Origin: Actinomarina sp002308095
GTDB lineage: Bacteria > Actinomycetota > Acidimicrobiia > Actinomarinales > Actinomarinaceae
Reading direction: 5' to 3'
Assembly: GCA_045563135.1 (NCBI GenBank)
Contig: JBJKUL010000001.1
Span: 682,001-746,000, forward strand
DNA length: 64,000 bases
In this document: positions 7,180 through 16,871 of the stretch, piece after piece
Numbering within the stretch: the first letter of the stretch is position 1
How the letters are laid out: every line of letters begins with the position of its first letter
Program-made: the position numbers and the translations under genes
Notes under the pieces: model-generated
The model's input: the letters and a program-made list of their open reading frames with translations, nothing else
What the model was told of the DNA's origin: nothing
Database searches by the model: none

Positions 7180-9832
7180 CGATATTACTTTCATTTGCAA
7201 TTAGATTTTCAAATTCAGATTTTGTTTTTATAAATATTCTTGACCCTGAACCAGGCTCCATTGTAACTCCGTATAATATATCTCCAGCATGCATCGTTTG
7301 TTGTTGGTGGGTAACAATTATAAATTGAGCATCATCTTTGACATAATTTAATAAATTAATCATTCTGTGAAGGTTTGCATCATCTAATGCTGCTTCGACT
7401 TCATCTAGTATGTAGAAAGGTGAAGGAAATGATTTGAAGATAGCAAAAAGGAAAGCAATAGCGGCTAAAGATCTTTCTCCACCTGACAATAAACTAAGTT
7501 TTTTAACTTTTTTACCTTTAGGCTGAACATTAATTTCAATTCCAGTTTCCAATAGATTTTCTTTATTCGTTAACTCTAGGGAACCTTTTCCTCCTGGAAA
7601 TAACTGTTCAAAGATTTCTGCAAAATGAACTGATATAGAATTAAATGATGAATCAATTCTAAATTCGATTTCATCTTCTATTTCTTTAATATGCAATAAA
7701 AGTTCTTTTTTAGATGAAGTTAAGTCTTCAATCGAAGCAGATATTTCTTGGTGACGTGCATCTAGTTGTTCGTAATCTGTTTTAGCTAGATAATTAACAA
7801 CACCTATTTTTTCAATTTGTTCTTCTATACTTCTTATGTCATTTTCCATTTCATTTTGATTGTGAAGTTCTGGATCGAAACCTTGAATTTGTCTCATTTC
7901 TATTCCGTACATATTCACAAGCGTCGAATAATGATGGGCTTTTTCTGATGAATATTCTGCCTTTTGAATAGAAAGGTTACTTTTTTCATCATTTAATGAA
8001 ATGTAAGTTTTATTTAACGATTCTATCTCATCATCAAGTTCTGAAATTTTAGAATTTTTGTTTCCATGTTTTTGTTCATACAAATCTGCTTGAGAAAGCA
8101 TTGATTCTGATGAAGTATTTAGAATTTGAATTAACTTTGTTGATTCAGCAATAATGTTTTCTAGTTCATTTTTATAATCTGTATCAGGAGCGTAGTGAAT
8201 TTCATCGATAGTGAGTTGTAAGTCAGAGTTTTCATTAGTTAAAAACTTTATTTGTTCTGCTGCAGAAACTAATTGATTTGATCTTGAGGTTATATCATCT
8301 TCAAGCGACTTTAGCTTAGCGCGTAGAGAAACTTCTTGGTTTTTAAGTTCCTCTTTATAGGATGTGTTGTTGGAAATAATATTTTGTTGATCTATTTTTG
8401 AATTTAATATATCTAGTTTCTTGTTGTATTCTAGTTTTAATACATCGAGATTTATCTTTGTAGTGTCTACTTCCCTATCAATAATACTGTTTATGTTTTT
8501 GCGTACTTTCGAAAAAGAACTCTTAAGTGTAAATTTATTAGATATTAAGGAGTTATGTTTTTCAAGCAGAGATTTGGTTGACTCTTTATCCTGTTGCCAC
8601 TTATTAAAAGTTTCTTCAGAAGCAGAAAGGTTGACCTCGAGTTTAGAAACTATATCTTTGAGATAATCTAAATCTTTTTCTAGGATTGCTTCGTTCACTT
8701 CTAGGGATGCAGATTGATTTTTGTTATTTTCATTAATCTGTTTATTTAGAGATTCTAAATTCTGATTAAGGTCAGTGAGTGTATCTTTTCTAGTTATCAA
8801 CTTATTAGAAAGATCATTAATTGTTAATGTATTTGCAAGTACTTTATTCTGAAGATCAGAGAGACGTTGTTCTTCTCTGATGCTTTCTCTTTCTAAATTA
8901 TCTAGTCTTTCAGTAGCAATTTGGGCTACAGATTTAACTTGTTCGGACTTAGTGGAAAGCTTGTTGGAATAGTCTTTAAAAAGGGAACTTATAGATACAC
9001 CTTGACCAAGTTCGGATGTTAAGTTTGATTTAAGTTTTTTTGCAGCTTCAGTTGCTGAAACTACATTTTTTAATTTATTGGTGATTTCATCCAGCTGGAT
9101 AGATATATCTTTTTCTTTGTTGTCAAAAATAGTATATTTAAGCATATTTAAATTTGTTTTATGTTCTAGAAGGGAAACATTAAGACTTTCGTGTGCTTGT
9201 GCCTGTTCAGCTTGAATTTTTAAAGGTTTTAATTGCTTATTAATTTCTCTAAGAACATCTTTAGCTCTTTTAATCTCTTTATCGCCAGATTCAATTCGTC
9301 TCAATGCTTTATCTTTTTTAAGTTTAAAAGGAAGAATACCTGCCGCTTCTTCTATTGTAATTCGGTGATCTTCGGGTTTTGAATTTAATATTTCTGCAAT
9401 TTGGCCTTGAGAAATTATGGTGTGTTGCTGTTTTCCAATACCTAAGTCACTCAGAAATTCTTGTATATCTAATAACCGACAGTTAAGTCCATTCATGAAG
9501 TATTCGGATGCACCATCTCGATAAAGTTTTCTACCAATAGAAATCTCTTCAGAACCATTAAATTTATCTGCATCGACAACAAAATTTAAATAAACTTCCG
9601 CAAACCCTTTTTCTGAAAGTTTCTCTGTACCTGCAAAAATGACATCTTCCATTTTGTTAGTACGCAGTGCTCCAGGACTTTGTGTCCCTAATACCCAAGA
9701 AATAGCATCAACTACGTTAGATTTACCAGAACCATTTGGCCCTACGACTACATTGACCTTGTTAGAAAGATCAATATTAACTCTTTCAGCAAATGACTTA
9801 AAGCCATTTACGACTATCGATTTTAAATACAT
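7172..9832 (-). CDS. smc: SMC-family chromosome ATPase without a recognisable hinge
   Basis: SMC proteins form condensin-like complexes that organise chromosomes. Both ATPase lobes are clearly SMC: Walker A GPNGSGKS (31-38), SQGQ Q-loop (141-144), the IEEAAGIL segment (160-167), signature LSGGE (782-786), Walker B YILDEVEAALDD (807-818) and THQ (841-843). The protein has 886 residues against about 1150-1200 in bacterial SMC. Everything between about 180 and 720 looks coiled-coil; residues 279-589 contain no glycine and just one proline, so neither a globular hinge nor a CxxC hook is visible. It sits downstream of the rnc block, where actinobacterial smc is normally found. Start: an ATG with AGGG a few bases upstream, and a TATAAT about 20 bases further up. 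Confidence 0.93.
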   Translation of the reverse strand: MYLKSIVVNGFKSFAERVNIDLSNKVNVVVGPNGSGKSNVVDAISWVLGTQSPGALRTNKMEDVIFAGTEKLSEKGFAEVYLNFVVDADKFNGSEEISIGRKLYRDGASEYFMNGLNCRLLDIQEFLSDLGIGKQQHTIISQGQIAEILNSKPEDHRITIEEAAGILPFKLKKDKALRRIESGDKEIKRAKDVLREINKQLKPLKIQAEQAQAHESLNVSLLEHKTNLNMLKYTIFDNKEKDISIQLDEITNKLKNVVSATEAAKKLKSNLTSELGQGVSISSLFKDYSNKLSTKSEQVKSVAQIATERLDNLERESIREEQRLSDLQNKVLANTLTINDLSNKLITRKDTLTDLNQNLESLNKQINENNKNQSASLEVNEAILEKDLDYLKDIVSKLEVNLSASEETFNKWQQDKESTKSLLEKHNSLISNKFTLKSSFSKVRKNINSIIDREVDTTKINLDVLKLEYNKKLDILNSKIDQQNIISNNTSYKEELKNQEVSLRAKLKSLEDDITSRSNQLVSAAEQIKFLTNENSDLQLTIDEIHYAPDTDYKNELENIIAESTKLIQILNTSSESMLSQADLYEQKHGNKNSKISELDDEIESLNKTYISLNDEKSNLSIQKAEYSSEKAHHYSTLVNMYGIEMRQIQGFDPELHNQNEMENDIRSIEEQIEKIGVVNYLAKTDYEQLDARHQEISASIEDLTSSKKELLLHIKEIEDEIEFRIDSSFNSISVHFAEIFEQLFPGGKGSLELTNKENLLETGIEINVQPKGKKVKKLSLLSGGERSLAAIAFLFAIFKSFPSPFYILDEVEAALDDANLHRMINLLNYVKDDAQFIIVTHQQQTMHAGDILYGVTMEPGSGSRIFIKTKSEFENLIANESNIDE

Positions 9833-9890
9833 TGTTACCCTGTTGTTGCAATAATTATACTAAAAAATCAGTAAATTATGAGTATTTAGT

Positions 9891-10826
9891 TTATATTTCT
9901 ATTATTTCGATCTCTGCAACCTTAGTGTTCTGATTGTTGTGAGTAAATGTCCTGATGAAATTACTGTACGTCTTATTATCAATGTACCCTAATTTTTTAC
10001 CATAGTACATAGATGCAATATCAATTCCCCTTTTAGAACCATCCTTACATTTAATAATTGTACTATTCTCAAGATCGGTAAAAAACATTGAACCTTCAGC
10101 ACCAGCTTTAATTAAAACATCATCTTTGCTTTCCTTCATGAGAATTGTGTCAACTCTATCCGTACCAGCTGTGTATTCAGGATGAGAAATGAATGAATTA
10201 AATACAACCATCCACGATTCTTTATATCGCTTTGATGTGTTCAACTTATCTACAGCAGACAAGAAAGTATTGCTATTTATATATGGAGCAGGAAGGCCGC
10301 AACCGTCTATTCCATAAAATAAATCTTCCACCTCAAAGAGATCTCTATAAAATAAATCTATTTTTTGTTGTAAGGGATGTCTTAAGTTTTGATAATCTTC
10401 TGAATTTAAACCTAATAATTGACAAAATAGTAACATTCCAACATGTTTACCTGAACAATTGTTATGAAGTTTTGTGTAATTTTTATTATTTTGCATTAAC
10501 AGTTTGTATGTTTCCCCATGAAAAGGTATCTGTTTTTCACAATATATATCTTCATAGTTTAAGGAGTATTTTTCGGCAGTAGCTTTAACTTTCTCAGTGT
10601 GGTGAAGTTCACCGGAGTGAGATGCACAAAATATAGCTATTTCACTTAAATCTATTTCAATCTTCTTTTTGAGTAATTCATGTACAAGAGGGATTAACTG
10701 GAAAGGTTTTATTGCAGACCGTGGAAAATATCCAAAACTTTCGGGAGATTTAGAATGTACTATATTTATATCGTGAAAAGATTCCTCAACACCATTACGA
10801 GTTAAAACTACTTTATAGCCATCCAT
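9891..10826 (-). CDS. L-asparaginase II family protein (PF06089)
   Basis: A 311-residue member of the asparaginase II family (COG4448, Rhizobium AnsA-like), which hydrolyses L-asparagine to aspartate and ammonia and is unrelated in fold to E. coli AnsA/AnsB. Motifs visible are YFPRSAIKPFQ, CASHSGE (catalytic Ser-Lys region of the family), NNCSGKHVGML with a conserved Cys, and DGCGLPAPYI with a second conserved Cys. No signal peptide, so cytoplasmic. A TATAAT lies eight bases before the ATG, suggesting a very short or absent leader. It separates rnc from smc. Confidence 0.85.
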   Translation of the reverse strand: MDGYKVVLTRNGVEESFHDINIVHSKSPESFGYFPRSAIKPFQLIPLVHELLKKKIEIDLSEIAIFCASHSGELHHTEKVKATAEKYSLNYEDIYCEKQIPFHGETYKLLMQNNKNYTKLHNNCSGKHVGMLLFCQLLGLNSEDYQNLRHPLQQKIDLFYRDLFEVEDLFYGIDGCGLPAPYINSNTFLSAVDKLNTSKRYKESWMVVFNSFISHPEYTAGTDRVDTILMKESKDDVLIKAGAEGSMFFTDLENSTIIKCKDGSKRGIDIASMYYGKKLGYIDNKTYSNFIRTFTHNNQNTKVAEIEIIEI

Positions 10827-10856
10827 AGGACCAAATTATAACAAGTTATGTTTTTC

Positions 10857-11537
10857 TTAGCTAACCTTATCGAGCGCTTGCTTGGCAGCGTGTTGTTGTG
10901 CGCTTTTTTTTGATTTACCTTTACCTGTACCAATTACATTATTTTCTAAAATTACATCTGATACAAACTGTTTATTGTGATCAGGTCCGGCCGAGTTATC
11001 AACATATGTAACTTTTTTCCCTTGTTTTGCGTAATATTCTTGCAATCTAGTTTTATAATCTTTTGACCCTGGGTCTTCTGACAATTCCTTGATATTTGGA
11101 TAAATATATTTTGAAACAAAATCATTTACGGTATCTAAACCACCATCAAAAAATAAAGCCGCAATAAGAGCTTCAACAGCATCTTCTACTATAGAGTCCT
11201 TCATTCTTCCACCTGTAGACTCTTCTGGTTTGCTTAAATATAAATAGGTTCCAATTGAAATCTTATGTCCAAGTGAGACAAGTGCTGCTTGATTAACAGC
11301 GCTAGAGCGAATCTTTGTAAGACTTCCTTCCTCTAAATCTGGATATTTGTTAAATAGGTAATTGGTTAGATCAAAATCTAAAATTGCATCACCAAGAAAT
11401 TCATATCGCTGGTTTGATTCATAAGTTGGATGTTCATCTATGTATGATTTATGAGTAAGAGCAATTTTAAGAAATTTTTTATTCTTAAATGTATATCCAA
11501 TTACCTCTTCGAAGCTTGCTAATGAATTTTCACTCAT
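10857..11537 (-). CDS. rnc: Ribonuclease III
   Basis: RNase III cleaves double-stranded RNA during rRNA and mRNA processing. The 226-residue protein has the endonuclease domain with the signature YEFLGDAILDFDL (acidic metal-binding residues) near 45-57 and EDAVEALIAALFFDGG near 115-130, and a C-terminal dsRNA-binding domain from about residue 155 ending in KSKKSAQQHAAKQAL. Its start overlaps the plsX stop by four bases. The order plsX-rnc is common in bacteria. Confidence 0.96.
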   Translation of the reverse strand: MSENSLASFEEVIGYTFKNKKFLKIALTHKSYIDEHPTYESNQRYEFLGDAILDFDLTNYLFNKYPDLEEGSLTKIRSSAVNQAALVSLGHKISIGTYLYLSKPEESTGGRMKDSIVEDAVEALIAALFFDGGLDTVNDFVSKYIYPNIKELSEDPGSKDYKTRLQEYYAKQGKKVTYVDNSAGPDHNKQFVSDVILENNVIGTGKGKSKKSAQQHAAKQALDKVS

Positions 11538-12505
11538 AGTTCAGAGATTGTCTCTGCGAATTTAGTTATAAATCCAGTTTCAACCGTTTTGTGCGAAAAA
11601 ATAATTGAATTCATAACAGCTTCAGAAGTAGATGAACCGTGAGCTATGGTTACAATGCCATTTACACCTAGAAGGTAGGCTCCATTAGTTTTATCAGGAT
11701 CAAGTCTATCTTTAACTGGTTTCAGCGCTTTATTTACAGGGAGTAGTAATGGTTTAAACAAGTTTTCCATAAAAGATTTTTTTATCATTTTTTGCTGAAG
11801 TCTAGCTGTTCCTTCCATCGTTTTTAAAACAATATTTCCTGTAAATCCATCGGTAACGAAGACATCTGCAGCATTTGTAGCAAAATCTCTTCCCTCTATA
11901 TTTCCAATAAAGTTTAAATTTGAAGCTTTTAAGAGTTTGTAGGTGCTTTGTTCTAGATCTCTTCCTTTTGATGATTCTTCACCGTTATTTAGTAAACCAA
12001 CTTTAGGAGAGTTAATATTAAACAAAACTTCTGCGAATTTTGAACCCATTGCTGCAAACTGAAGAAGAACTTTAGGTTTAACCTCTAAACTTGCTCCAGA
12101 ATCTAACAGAACTATCTCTCCCTCTACTGAAGGAAGAACTGAGGCAATAGCAGGGCGGATAACACCTTTTATTTTTCCCAATACAGATATAGCTGCAACT
12201 AAACTAGCTCCTGTCGAACCAGCAGAAAATACTGCTGCAGCTTTGTTCTCTTTTACTAACTGCATAGCCCCGACAATTGATGAGTTTTTTTTAGATCTAA
12301 TTGCACGCGCTGGATCTTCATCCATTGAAATTACTTCTGGAAAGTGGACTACTGGAATTTCTGAATCTTTTAAAAATGGTTCGATAAGATTTTTATCTCC
12401 ACATAGAATAATATCTATTCCAAGATTTTTCGCTTTTATTGCACCCTTAACTATTTCTTCGGGAGCAGAATCACCGCCCATTGCATCGACAGCAATAGTA
12501 TTCAT
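11534..12505 (-). CDS. plsX: Phosphate acyltransferase PlsX
   Basis: PlsX makes acyl-phosphate from acyl-ACP, feeding PlsY for the first acylation of glycerol 3-phosphate in phospholipid synthesis; it is a peripheral membrane enzyme. The 323-residue sequence starts MNTIAVDAMGGDSAPEEIVKG and has the signature FSAGSTGA, LLDSGASLEVKP and VTDGFTGNIVLKTMEG motifs. It sits between rpmF and rnc, the classical lipid/ribosome cluster, and overlaps rnc by four bases. Confidence 0.96.
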   Translation of the reverse strand: MNTIAVDAMGGDSAPEEIVKGAIKAKNLGIDIILCGDKNLIEPFLKDSEIPVVHFPEVISMDEDPARAIRSKKNSSIVGAMQLVKENKAAAVFSAGSTGASLVAAISVLGKIKGVIRPAIASVLPSVEGEIVLLDSGASLEVKPKVLLQFAAMGSKFAEVLFNINSPKVGLLNNGEESSKGRDLEQSTYKLLKASNLNFIGNIEGRDFATNAADVFVTDGFTGNIVLKTMEGTARLQQKMIKKSFMENLFKPLLLPVNKALKPVKDRLDPDKTNGAYLLGVNGIVTIAHGSSTSEAVMNSIIFSHKTVETGFITKFAETISEL

Positions 12506-12515
12506 AAGTTATATA

Positions 12516-12698
12516 TTAACTAGTTTCAGGTTCTTTTACTTGACGTCCGTTGTATGTTCCATCTACAGGATTAACTCTGTGGGATTGCTTAGCAACACCT
12601 GTTTCTGGATCTATCATAAAATGAGGTTTGCTGACTTTATGAGTAGCTTTCCTTCTTCTAGTTCTGGACTTAGACATTTTCTTCTTTGGTACGGCCAT
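12516..12698 (-). CDS. rpmF: 50S ribosomal protein L32
   Basis: A 60-residue L32: MAVPKKKMSKSRTRRRKATH at the N-terminus, then a short central strand and a C-terminal NPVDGTYNGRQV segment. It has no Cys pair, so it is the zinc-free form. An AAGGA sequence lies upstream of the ATG. The DUF177 gene ends 16 bases upstream and plsX starts ten bases downstream, the conserved order. Confidence 0.96.
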   Translation of the reverse strand: MAVPKKKMSKSRTRRRKATHKVSKPHFMIDPETGVAKQSHRVNPVDGTYNGRQVKEPETS

Positions 12699-12714
12699 TT
12701 AATTTCCTTTCAAC

Positions 12715-13215
12715 TTACAAATCTAGCTCACTTAGAGAAGAAAATGGACTTTCTTTTAAGTTTTTTTCTTCATGAGAACATTTATTTAAATTTTGGTCTT
12801 TTCCGCAAATTGAACATAATCCTAAACATTCACTACTACAAAGAGTTACTAGAGAAATACTATCTATAACTTTTTCCGAAAGTATTGGATATATATCAAT
12901 TAAGTCATTATTGAAATCTAAGTCATATTCATTTTGATTTTTAAGATAAAGTTTTTCAATAACCTCGATTGATTCTTCACTTTTAGTAATTTTTAAACAC
13001 CTTGAACATTCATTGTTCAATGAAAATTTAACTTCTAATTTAATGTGTAAATAATCACCATCTCTAGTAATTAAACCTTTTAATTGTGAATTAGATTCAT
13101 CAGAAGCAGTTGTTCCAGAGTACTTAATGTTAAGTAATCCTTCTTCATTAATAGTTAAGTCTGAATTAGTATTTATTACTTTATCCAAGTTAAAAACAGT
13201 ATTTAATTTAGACAT
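12715..13215 (-). CDS. DUF177 (YceD-like) protein
   Basis: A 166-residue DUF177/YceD family protein, widely linked to rpmF and proposed to act in 23S rRNA or 50S metabolism. Cysteine motifs typical of the family are present: CSRCL near residue 70, and a C-terminal CSSECLGLCSICGKDQN followed by another Cys, which suggest a metal-binding site. No signal peptide. It starts two bases after the upstream SepIVA-like gene ends. The biochemical role is not established. Confidence 0.88.
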   Translation of the reverse strand: MSKLNTVFNLDKVINTNSDLTINEEGLLNIKYSGTTASDESNSQLKGLITRDGDYLHIKLEVKFSLNNECSRCLKITKSEESIEVIEKLYLKNQNEYDLDFNNDLIDIYPILSEKVIDSISLVTLCSSECLGLCSICGKDQNLNKCSHEEKNLKESPFSSLSELDL

Positions 13216-13217
13216 GA

Positions 13218-13724
13218 TTATTCGGGGTCTATAATTTCTCTGGGTTTCCTAAGTAAAGATTTTTCATTAGCAACATATGCATTGAGTTGTTCAAGTTTTG
13301 ATTGTAGGTCGGTAAACAAGGAGTCCATCTCATCTTCAATTTTCATCCTGTATGCTTGGGCTTCTTTTTCAGCCTGTTTTATTAAAGTATTTGCTTCTAC
13401 TACAGCTTCTTGCAATACGTAAGAGTTGGATATTAGACTTTCAGATTCTCTCTTTGCATTGTTGATTATGTTCTGAGACTCTTCCTTAGCTTCATTTAAG
13501 AAAGTATCTTGTTCTCTGACAAGCCAACGGGCAGTTCTCATCTCAACAGGAAGTATGTCTATTAGGTTTTCAACAATTTCAATAAGCTCTTTTTTACTAG
13601 ATCGACTTTTCAGAAAACTCCCAGAATTTAGTTTTTCCCTTAGAACTTCAAGCTGGTCAACATATTCAACTTTTTGTTGCCCGCTTATTACTTCTTTAAA
13701 GTTTATTTCATCATTTTCAGGCAT
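13218..13724 (-). CDS. SepIVA/DivIVA-like coiled-coil protein
   Basis: A 168-residue acidic, helical protein with no membrane segment. A long predicted coiled coil covers about residues 70-155 (heptad-like EAKEESQNIINNAKRESES, then EANTLIKQAEKEAQAYRMKI), resembling DivIVA-domain and ATP synthase b-subunit-like proteins. In mycobacteria the gene in the same position, next to the DUF177-rnc block, is SepIVA, a septum-site protein. By position and coil content this is its likely counterpart; sequence identity alone would not prove it. It overlaps coaD by eight bases. Confidence 0.6.
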   Translation of the reverse strand: MPENDEINFKEVISGQQKVEYVDQLEVLREKLNSGSFLKSRSSKKELIEIVENLIDILPVEMRTARWLVREQDTFLNEAKEESQNIINNAKRESESLISNSYVLQEAVVEANTLIKQAEKEAQAYRMKIEDEMDSLFTDLQSKLEQLNAYVANEKSLLRKPREIIDPE

Positions 13725-14181
13725 TTTTCATCCTCTTAAGAACATTAGGAGGTACCAACTTAGTTACATCTCCTCCGTAGGAATCTATTTCTTTAACCAT
13801 GGAGCTGGAAACATAGCCATATTCTGGTGAAGCTGGTATAAATATTGTTTCAAAATCTGCTAAGTTTGAATTCATCTGAGCCATCTGAAATTCATAATCA
13901 AAATCTGTCATCGCACGAAGCCCTTTTACAATTGCTTGAACTTCATTAGCTTTTGCAAAATCAACTAATAATCCTTCAAAAGTTTTTATGTACACGTTAC
14001 TAGACTCAGAAAGAATTTCGTTTAACATTAGCTCTCTAATATCTGTCGTGAATAATGATTTTTTAGAAGGATTTACTACTACTCCCACTAAAACTTCATC
14101 AAAAACTTGAGAACATCTATTTATTACATCAATATGACCATTAGTTGGTGGGTCAAATGAACCTGGTATAAGTACTTTCAT
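13717..14181 (-). CDS. coaD: Phosphopantetheine adenylyltransferase
   Basis: CoaD transfers AMP from ATP to 4'-phosphopantetheine to make dephospho-CoA. The 154-residue length is standard. The nucleotidyltransferase motif PGSFDPPTNGHIDVI carries the T/HxGH signature, and the C-terminal SPEYGYVSSSMVKEI has the second ATP-binding motif. VKGLRAMTDFDYEFQMAQMN is also diagnostic. It follows rsmD with a four-base overlap, a conserved pairing. Confidence 0.97.
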   Translation of the reverse strand: MKVLIPGSFDPPTNGHIDVINRCSQVFDEVLVGVVVNPSKKSLFTTDIRELMLNEILSESSNVYIKTFEGLLVDFAKANEVQAIVKGLRAMTDFDYEFQMAQMNSNLADFETIFIPASPEYGYVSSSMVKEIDSYGGDVTKLVPPNVLKRMKNA

Positions 14182-14714
14182 ATTTTCTTTATTAATAAAA
14201 TTCTACTTTGTCCGTAGTTTTTTTCTTTATTTATTTCTAGGTTTTTCGATAAAATCTCAGTAACAGACTTAATGTGTCTATGACACACAATGTAGCCATT
14301 TTTTTCTAAAAGTGATTCAAGAGTAAGAATCTCTTGTGCTACTTTAGAATCTTCAAAATCAAATGGTGGATCGTAGAATACAATATTAAATTTATCGAAA
14401 GCATTAGAAATGTAATTATCGACAGACATTTTTTGAATGTTGTAGTTTGTATCAAACTTGAGTAAATTTTTATTCAGTATACTTATACATTTATCAGAGG
14501 TTTCAACGAAAGTTACATATTTGGCTTCCCTACTTAAAGCTTCAAGTCCCATGCTTCCAGAACCAGCATATAGATCTAAGATCATGGCATCTTTAATGTT
14601 AAATTGTAAAGAACTGAAAATACCTTCCCGCGCAATACTCATCATTGGGCGAGTTTTAGGATCATTTATAGTGAGTATATTTTGCCCTTTATAATTTCCA
14701 GATATTATTTTCAT
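14178..14714 (-). CDS. rsmD: 16S rRNA (guanine966-N2)-methyltransferase RsmD
   Basis: RsmD methylates G966 of 16S rRNA in the 30S subunit using SAM. The 178-residue protein has the N-terminal MKIISGNYKGQNI and TRPMMSIAREGIFS segments, SAM-binding motif I DLYAGSGSMGLEALSR, and the catalytic motif IV FYDPPFDF. It overlaps recG by four bases upstream and coaD by four bases downstream. Confidence 0.95.
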   Translation of the reverse strand: MKIISGNYKGQNILTINDPKTRPMMSIAREGIFSSLQFNIKDAMILDLYAGSGSMGLEALSREAKYVTFVETSDKCISILNKNLLKFDTNYNIQKMSVDNYISNAFDKFNIVFYDPPFDFEDSKVAQEILTLESLLEKNGYIVCHRHIKSVTEILSKNLEINKEKNYGQSRILLIKKI

Positions 14715-16813
14715 GTTGTGTCATCAACTTTTGTAAAATGTGGGAACAACATTACAGCCTCAGAATATATTTTTTCTTCTAATTCTTTTGATAACTCTGT
14801 TTCAAAAAAAATTTTTGATGAGCTTAAAATTTCATAATCGTAACGTAAATCTGCAATTTTTAAATCAGATAGTCCTGACTGATCTGTTCCAGTTACTTTA
14901 CCCTCTCCCCTGATTTGTAAATCTAGCTCGGATAGTTTAAATCCGTCATTTGTTGAAATTATTGCTGACAGTCTCTTCTTGCCAACATCAGTAATAGAGT
15001 CCATATCTAACTTATTACTAATATGAAAAACACACTGTGATTTTTTATTTCCCCTTCCAACTCTTCCTCTTAATTGGTGTAATTGATTCAAACCAAAACG
15101 TTCTGCACTTTCAATAATCATTAATGTTGCATTCGGAATATCAATACCTACCTCAATTACAACTGTTGATACCAGGACATCAATTTCAGCGTTATTCATC
15201 TTTTGCATGATTAATTCTTTCTCTTCAGATTTCATTCTTCCGTGTAAAAGTGCAACAGTTTTTGAAGGGAATAGTGATTCATATTGTTCAAATACTCTTT
15301 CAGCAGCTTTAATATCTTTATTTTCACTTTCATCTATGTAGGGACACACTACAAAGATTTGTGAATTATTTTTTAAATGATTGTTGCAGTATTCTGCGAC
15401 TTTATTGTTGTCGTCATCAAGACCTGAAAGTAATATGTTTTCAATCTCTTGCCGTCCGGGGGGTAATTCATCTATTATCGATATGTCTAAGTCTCCGTAT
15501 ACCGCAAGGGCAGTTGTTCTTGGTATTGGAGTAGCAGTCATTACAATTTGATGCGGTGTAATATTGCTAGAGTCAATTAATTTTTTCCTTTGATCAACTC
15601 CAAATCTTTGTTGTTCATCAATAATTGCAAGACCTAAGTTGTTGAATTCAATACTGTCTTGAATTAATGCATGTGTTCCAATAAAAAAAACAGGATCTGG
15701 TGAAGACATTTGATTAATTATTTCATCTCTTTCCTTAACTGATGATGTGAGTAGATATGATTTAATATCATATTTTTCCAAAATAGGATTAAGTGAATTG
15801 TAATGCTGTTCAGCTAAAACTTCGGTAGGAGCCATTAAAGCTGATTTGTAGCCTGCATTACTTGTAGAGTAAACAGCACAAGCAGCGACTATTGTCTTGC
15901 CTGAACCAACATCTCCCTGTAGAAGTCTCTTCATAGGTGAATTTTTATTCATATCATCAAGAATTTCTTCAATAGTTCTTTTTTGTGCGTTGGTTAATTT
16001 GAAATCAAGATTTTCTGTAAATTTATTTATAGTTTTTATATCGGTATAAACTTTTTCACTTCCCAGAATTTTTTTATGATCAATTTTTTTCCTATTAAAT
16101 ATTGTTTGCAGGTATAAGAATTCATCAAAAGCTAACCTCTTTTTTGCTTTAAAATATTCATTTAAATTTTCTGGAAAATGAATATAATTAAAACTTTTCG
16201 TTCTATCAACTAATTCATATTTTTTTAGATGATTTGAATCAAGATAATCTTCTATATGTGGAGTTCTCTTCAAGGCACTTTTAATACCTTTTCTAATCAA
16301 AGAGCTGGAAAGCCCCTCAATTTTCTTATAGATAGGTATTAATGCACCAGTTTCATTGAGTTCATCAGGATCTAAATATTTTTCAATTGTTGCATTTTTG
16401 AATTCAACTGTACCTGTTTTTTTTACTTCAGGACTTCCAGAAATAGCTACAGTATCTCCTTCTTTAAATCTTGTTTCTATGTATTGAGGACCGAACCATT
16501 TTGCAGTAGCTATACCTGTCTCATCTTTTAATGATAAAGTTGCGATCCTTAAACGACTTCTAGTTGTAAAAACTGATACTTTGATTACTTCAACCAATAC
16601 AGTAATTTCTTTTATTTCAAATAAATTTCTTACATCTTCTATTGAAAGGATACTTGATCTATCAATGTGTTTTCTGGGGTAAAATCTAATCAAATCAACT
16701 ATGCTATTAATCCCAGCTTTTTTAAGTGAAGTTAAACGTTTTTCACCAAAACCTTTAATTTCCGATACATTTATATTGTTAAGATAACTTAGTTCTCTTT
16801 TCATCACATTCAA
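14711..16813 (-). CDS. recG: ATP-dependent DNA helicase RecG
   Basis: RecG is a branch-migrating helicase acting on stalled forks and recombination intermediates. The 700-residue protein has a wedge/OB domain in the first 220 residues, then Walker A GDVGSGKTIVA, the DExx box variant IIDEQQRFG, TATPIPRTTAL, and the C-terminal helicase lobe with VIEVGIDIPNATLMI and RFGLNQLHQLRGRVGRG. An ATG nine bases downstream (16804) is an alternative start. It heads the minus-strand core block; rpmB lies divergently upstream. Confidence 0.97.
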   Translation of the reverse strand: MNVMKRELSYLNNINVSEIKGFGEKRLTSLKKAGINSIVDLIRFYPRKHIDRSSILSIEDVRNLFEIKEITVLVEVIKVSVFTTRSRLRIATLSLKDETGIATAKWFGPQYIETRFKEGDTVAISGSPEVKKTGTVEFKNATIEKYLDPDELNETGALIPIYKKIEGLSSSLIRKGIKSALKRTPHIEDYLDSNHLKKYELVDRTKSFNYIHFPENLNEYFKAKKRLAFDEFLYLQTIFNRKKIDHKKILGSEKVYTDIKTINKFTENLDFKLTNAQKRTIEEILDDMNKNSPMKRLLQGDVGSGKTIVAACAVYSTSNAGYKSALMAPTEVLAEQHYNSLNPILEKYDIKSYLLTSSVKERDEIINQMSSPDPVFFIGTHALIQDSIEFNNLGLAIIDEQQRFGVDQRKKLIDSSNITPHQIVMTATPIPRTTALAVYGDLDISIIDELPPGRQEIENILLSGLDDDNNKVAEYCNNHLKNNSQIFVVCPYIDESENKDIKAAERVFEQYESLFPSKTVALLHGRMKSEEKELIMQKMNNAEIDVLVSTVVIEVGIDIPNATLMIIESAERFGLNQLHQLRGRVGRGNKKSQCVFHISNKLDMDSITDVGKKRLSAIISTNDGFKLSELDLQIRGEGKVTGTDQSGLSDLKIADLRYDYEILSSSKIFFETELSKELEEKIYSEAVMLFPHFTKVDDTT

Positions 16814-16871
16814 ACAATAGTCAAAAACTTTTTAATTCAAAGTACCTAATAATCAATAGATTAGTTATAGT

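Noticed and set aside
7172..9832. Frameshift or large deletion explaining the short SMC
   Set aside because: The frame is continuous, both ATPase lobes are intact, and the coil runs without a break in composition, so a simple sequencing error is unlikely.
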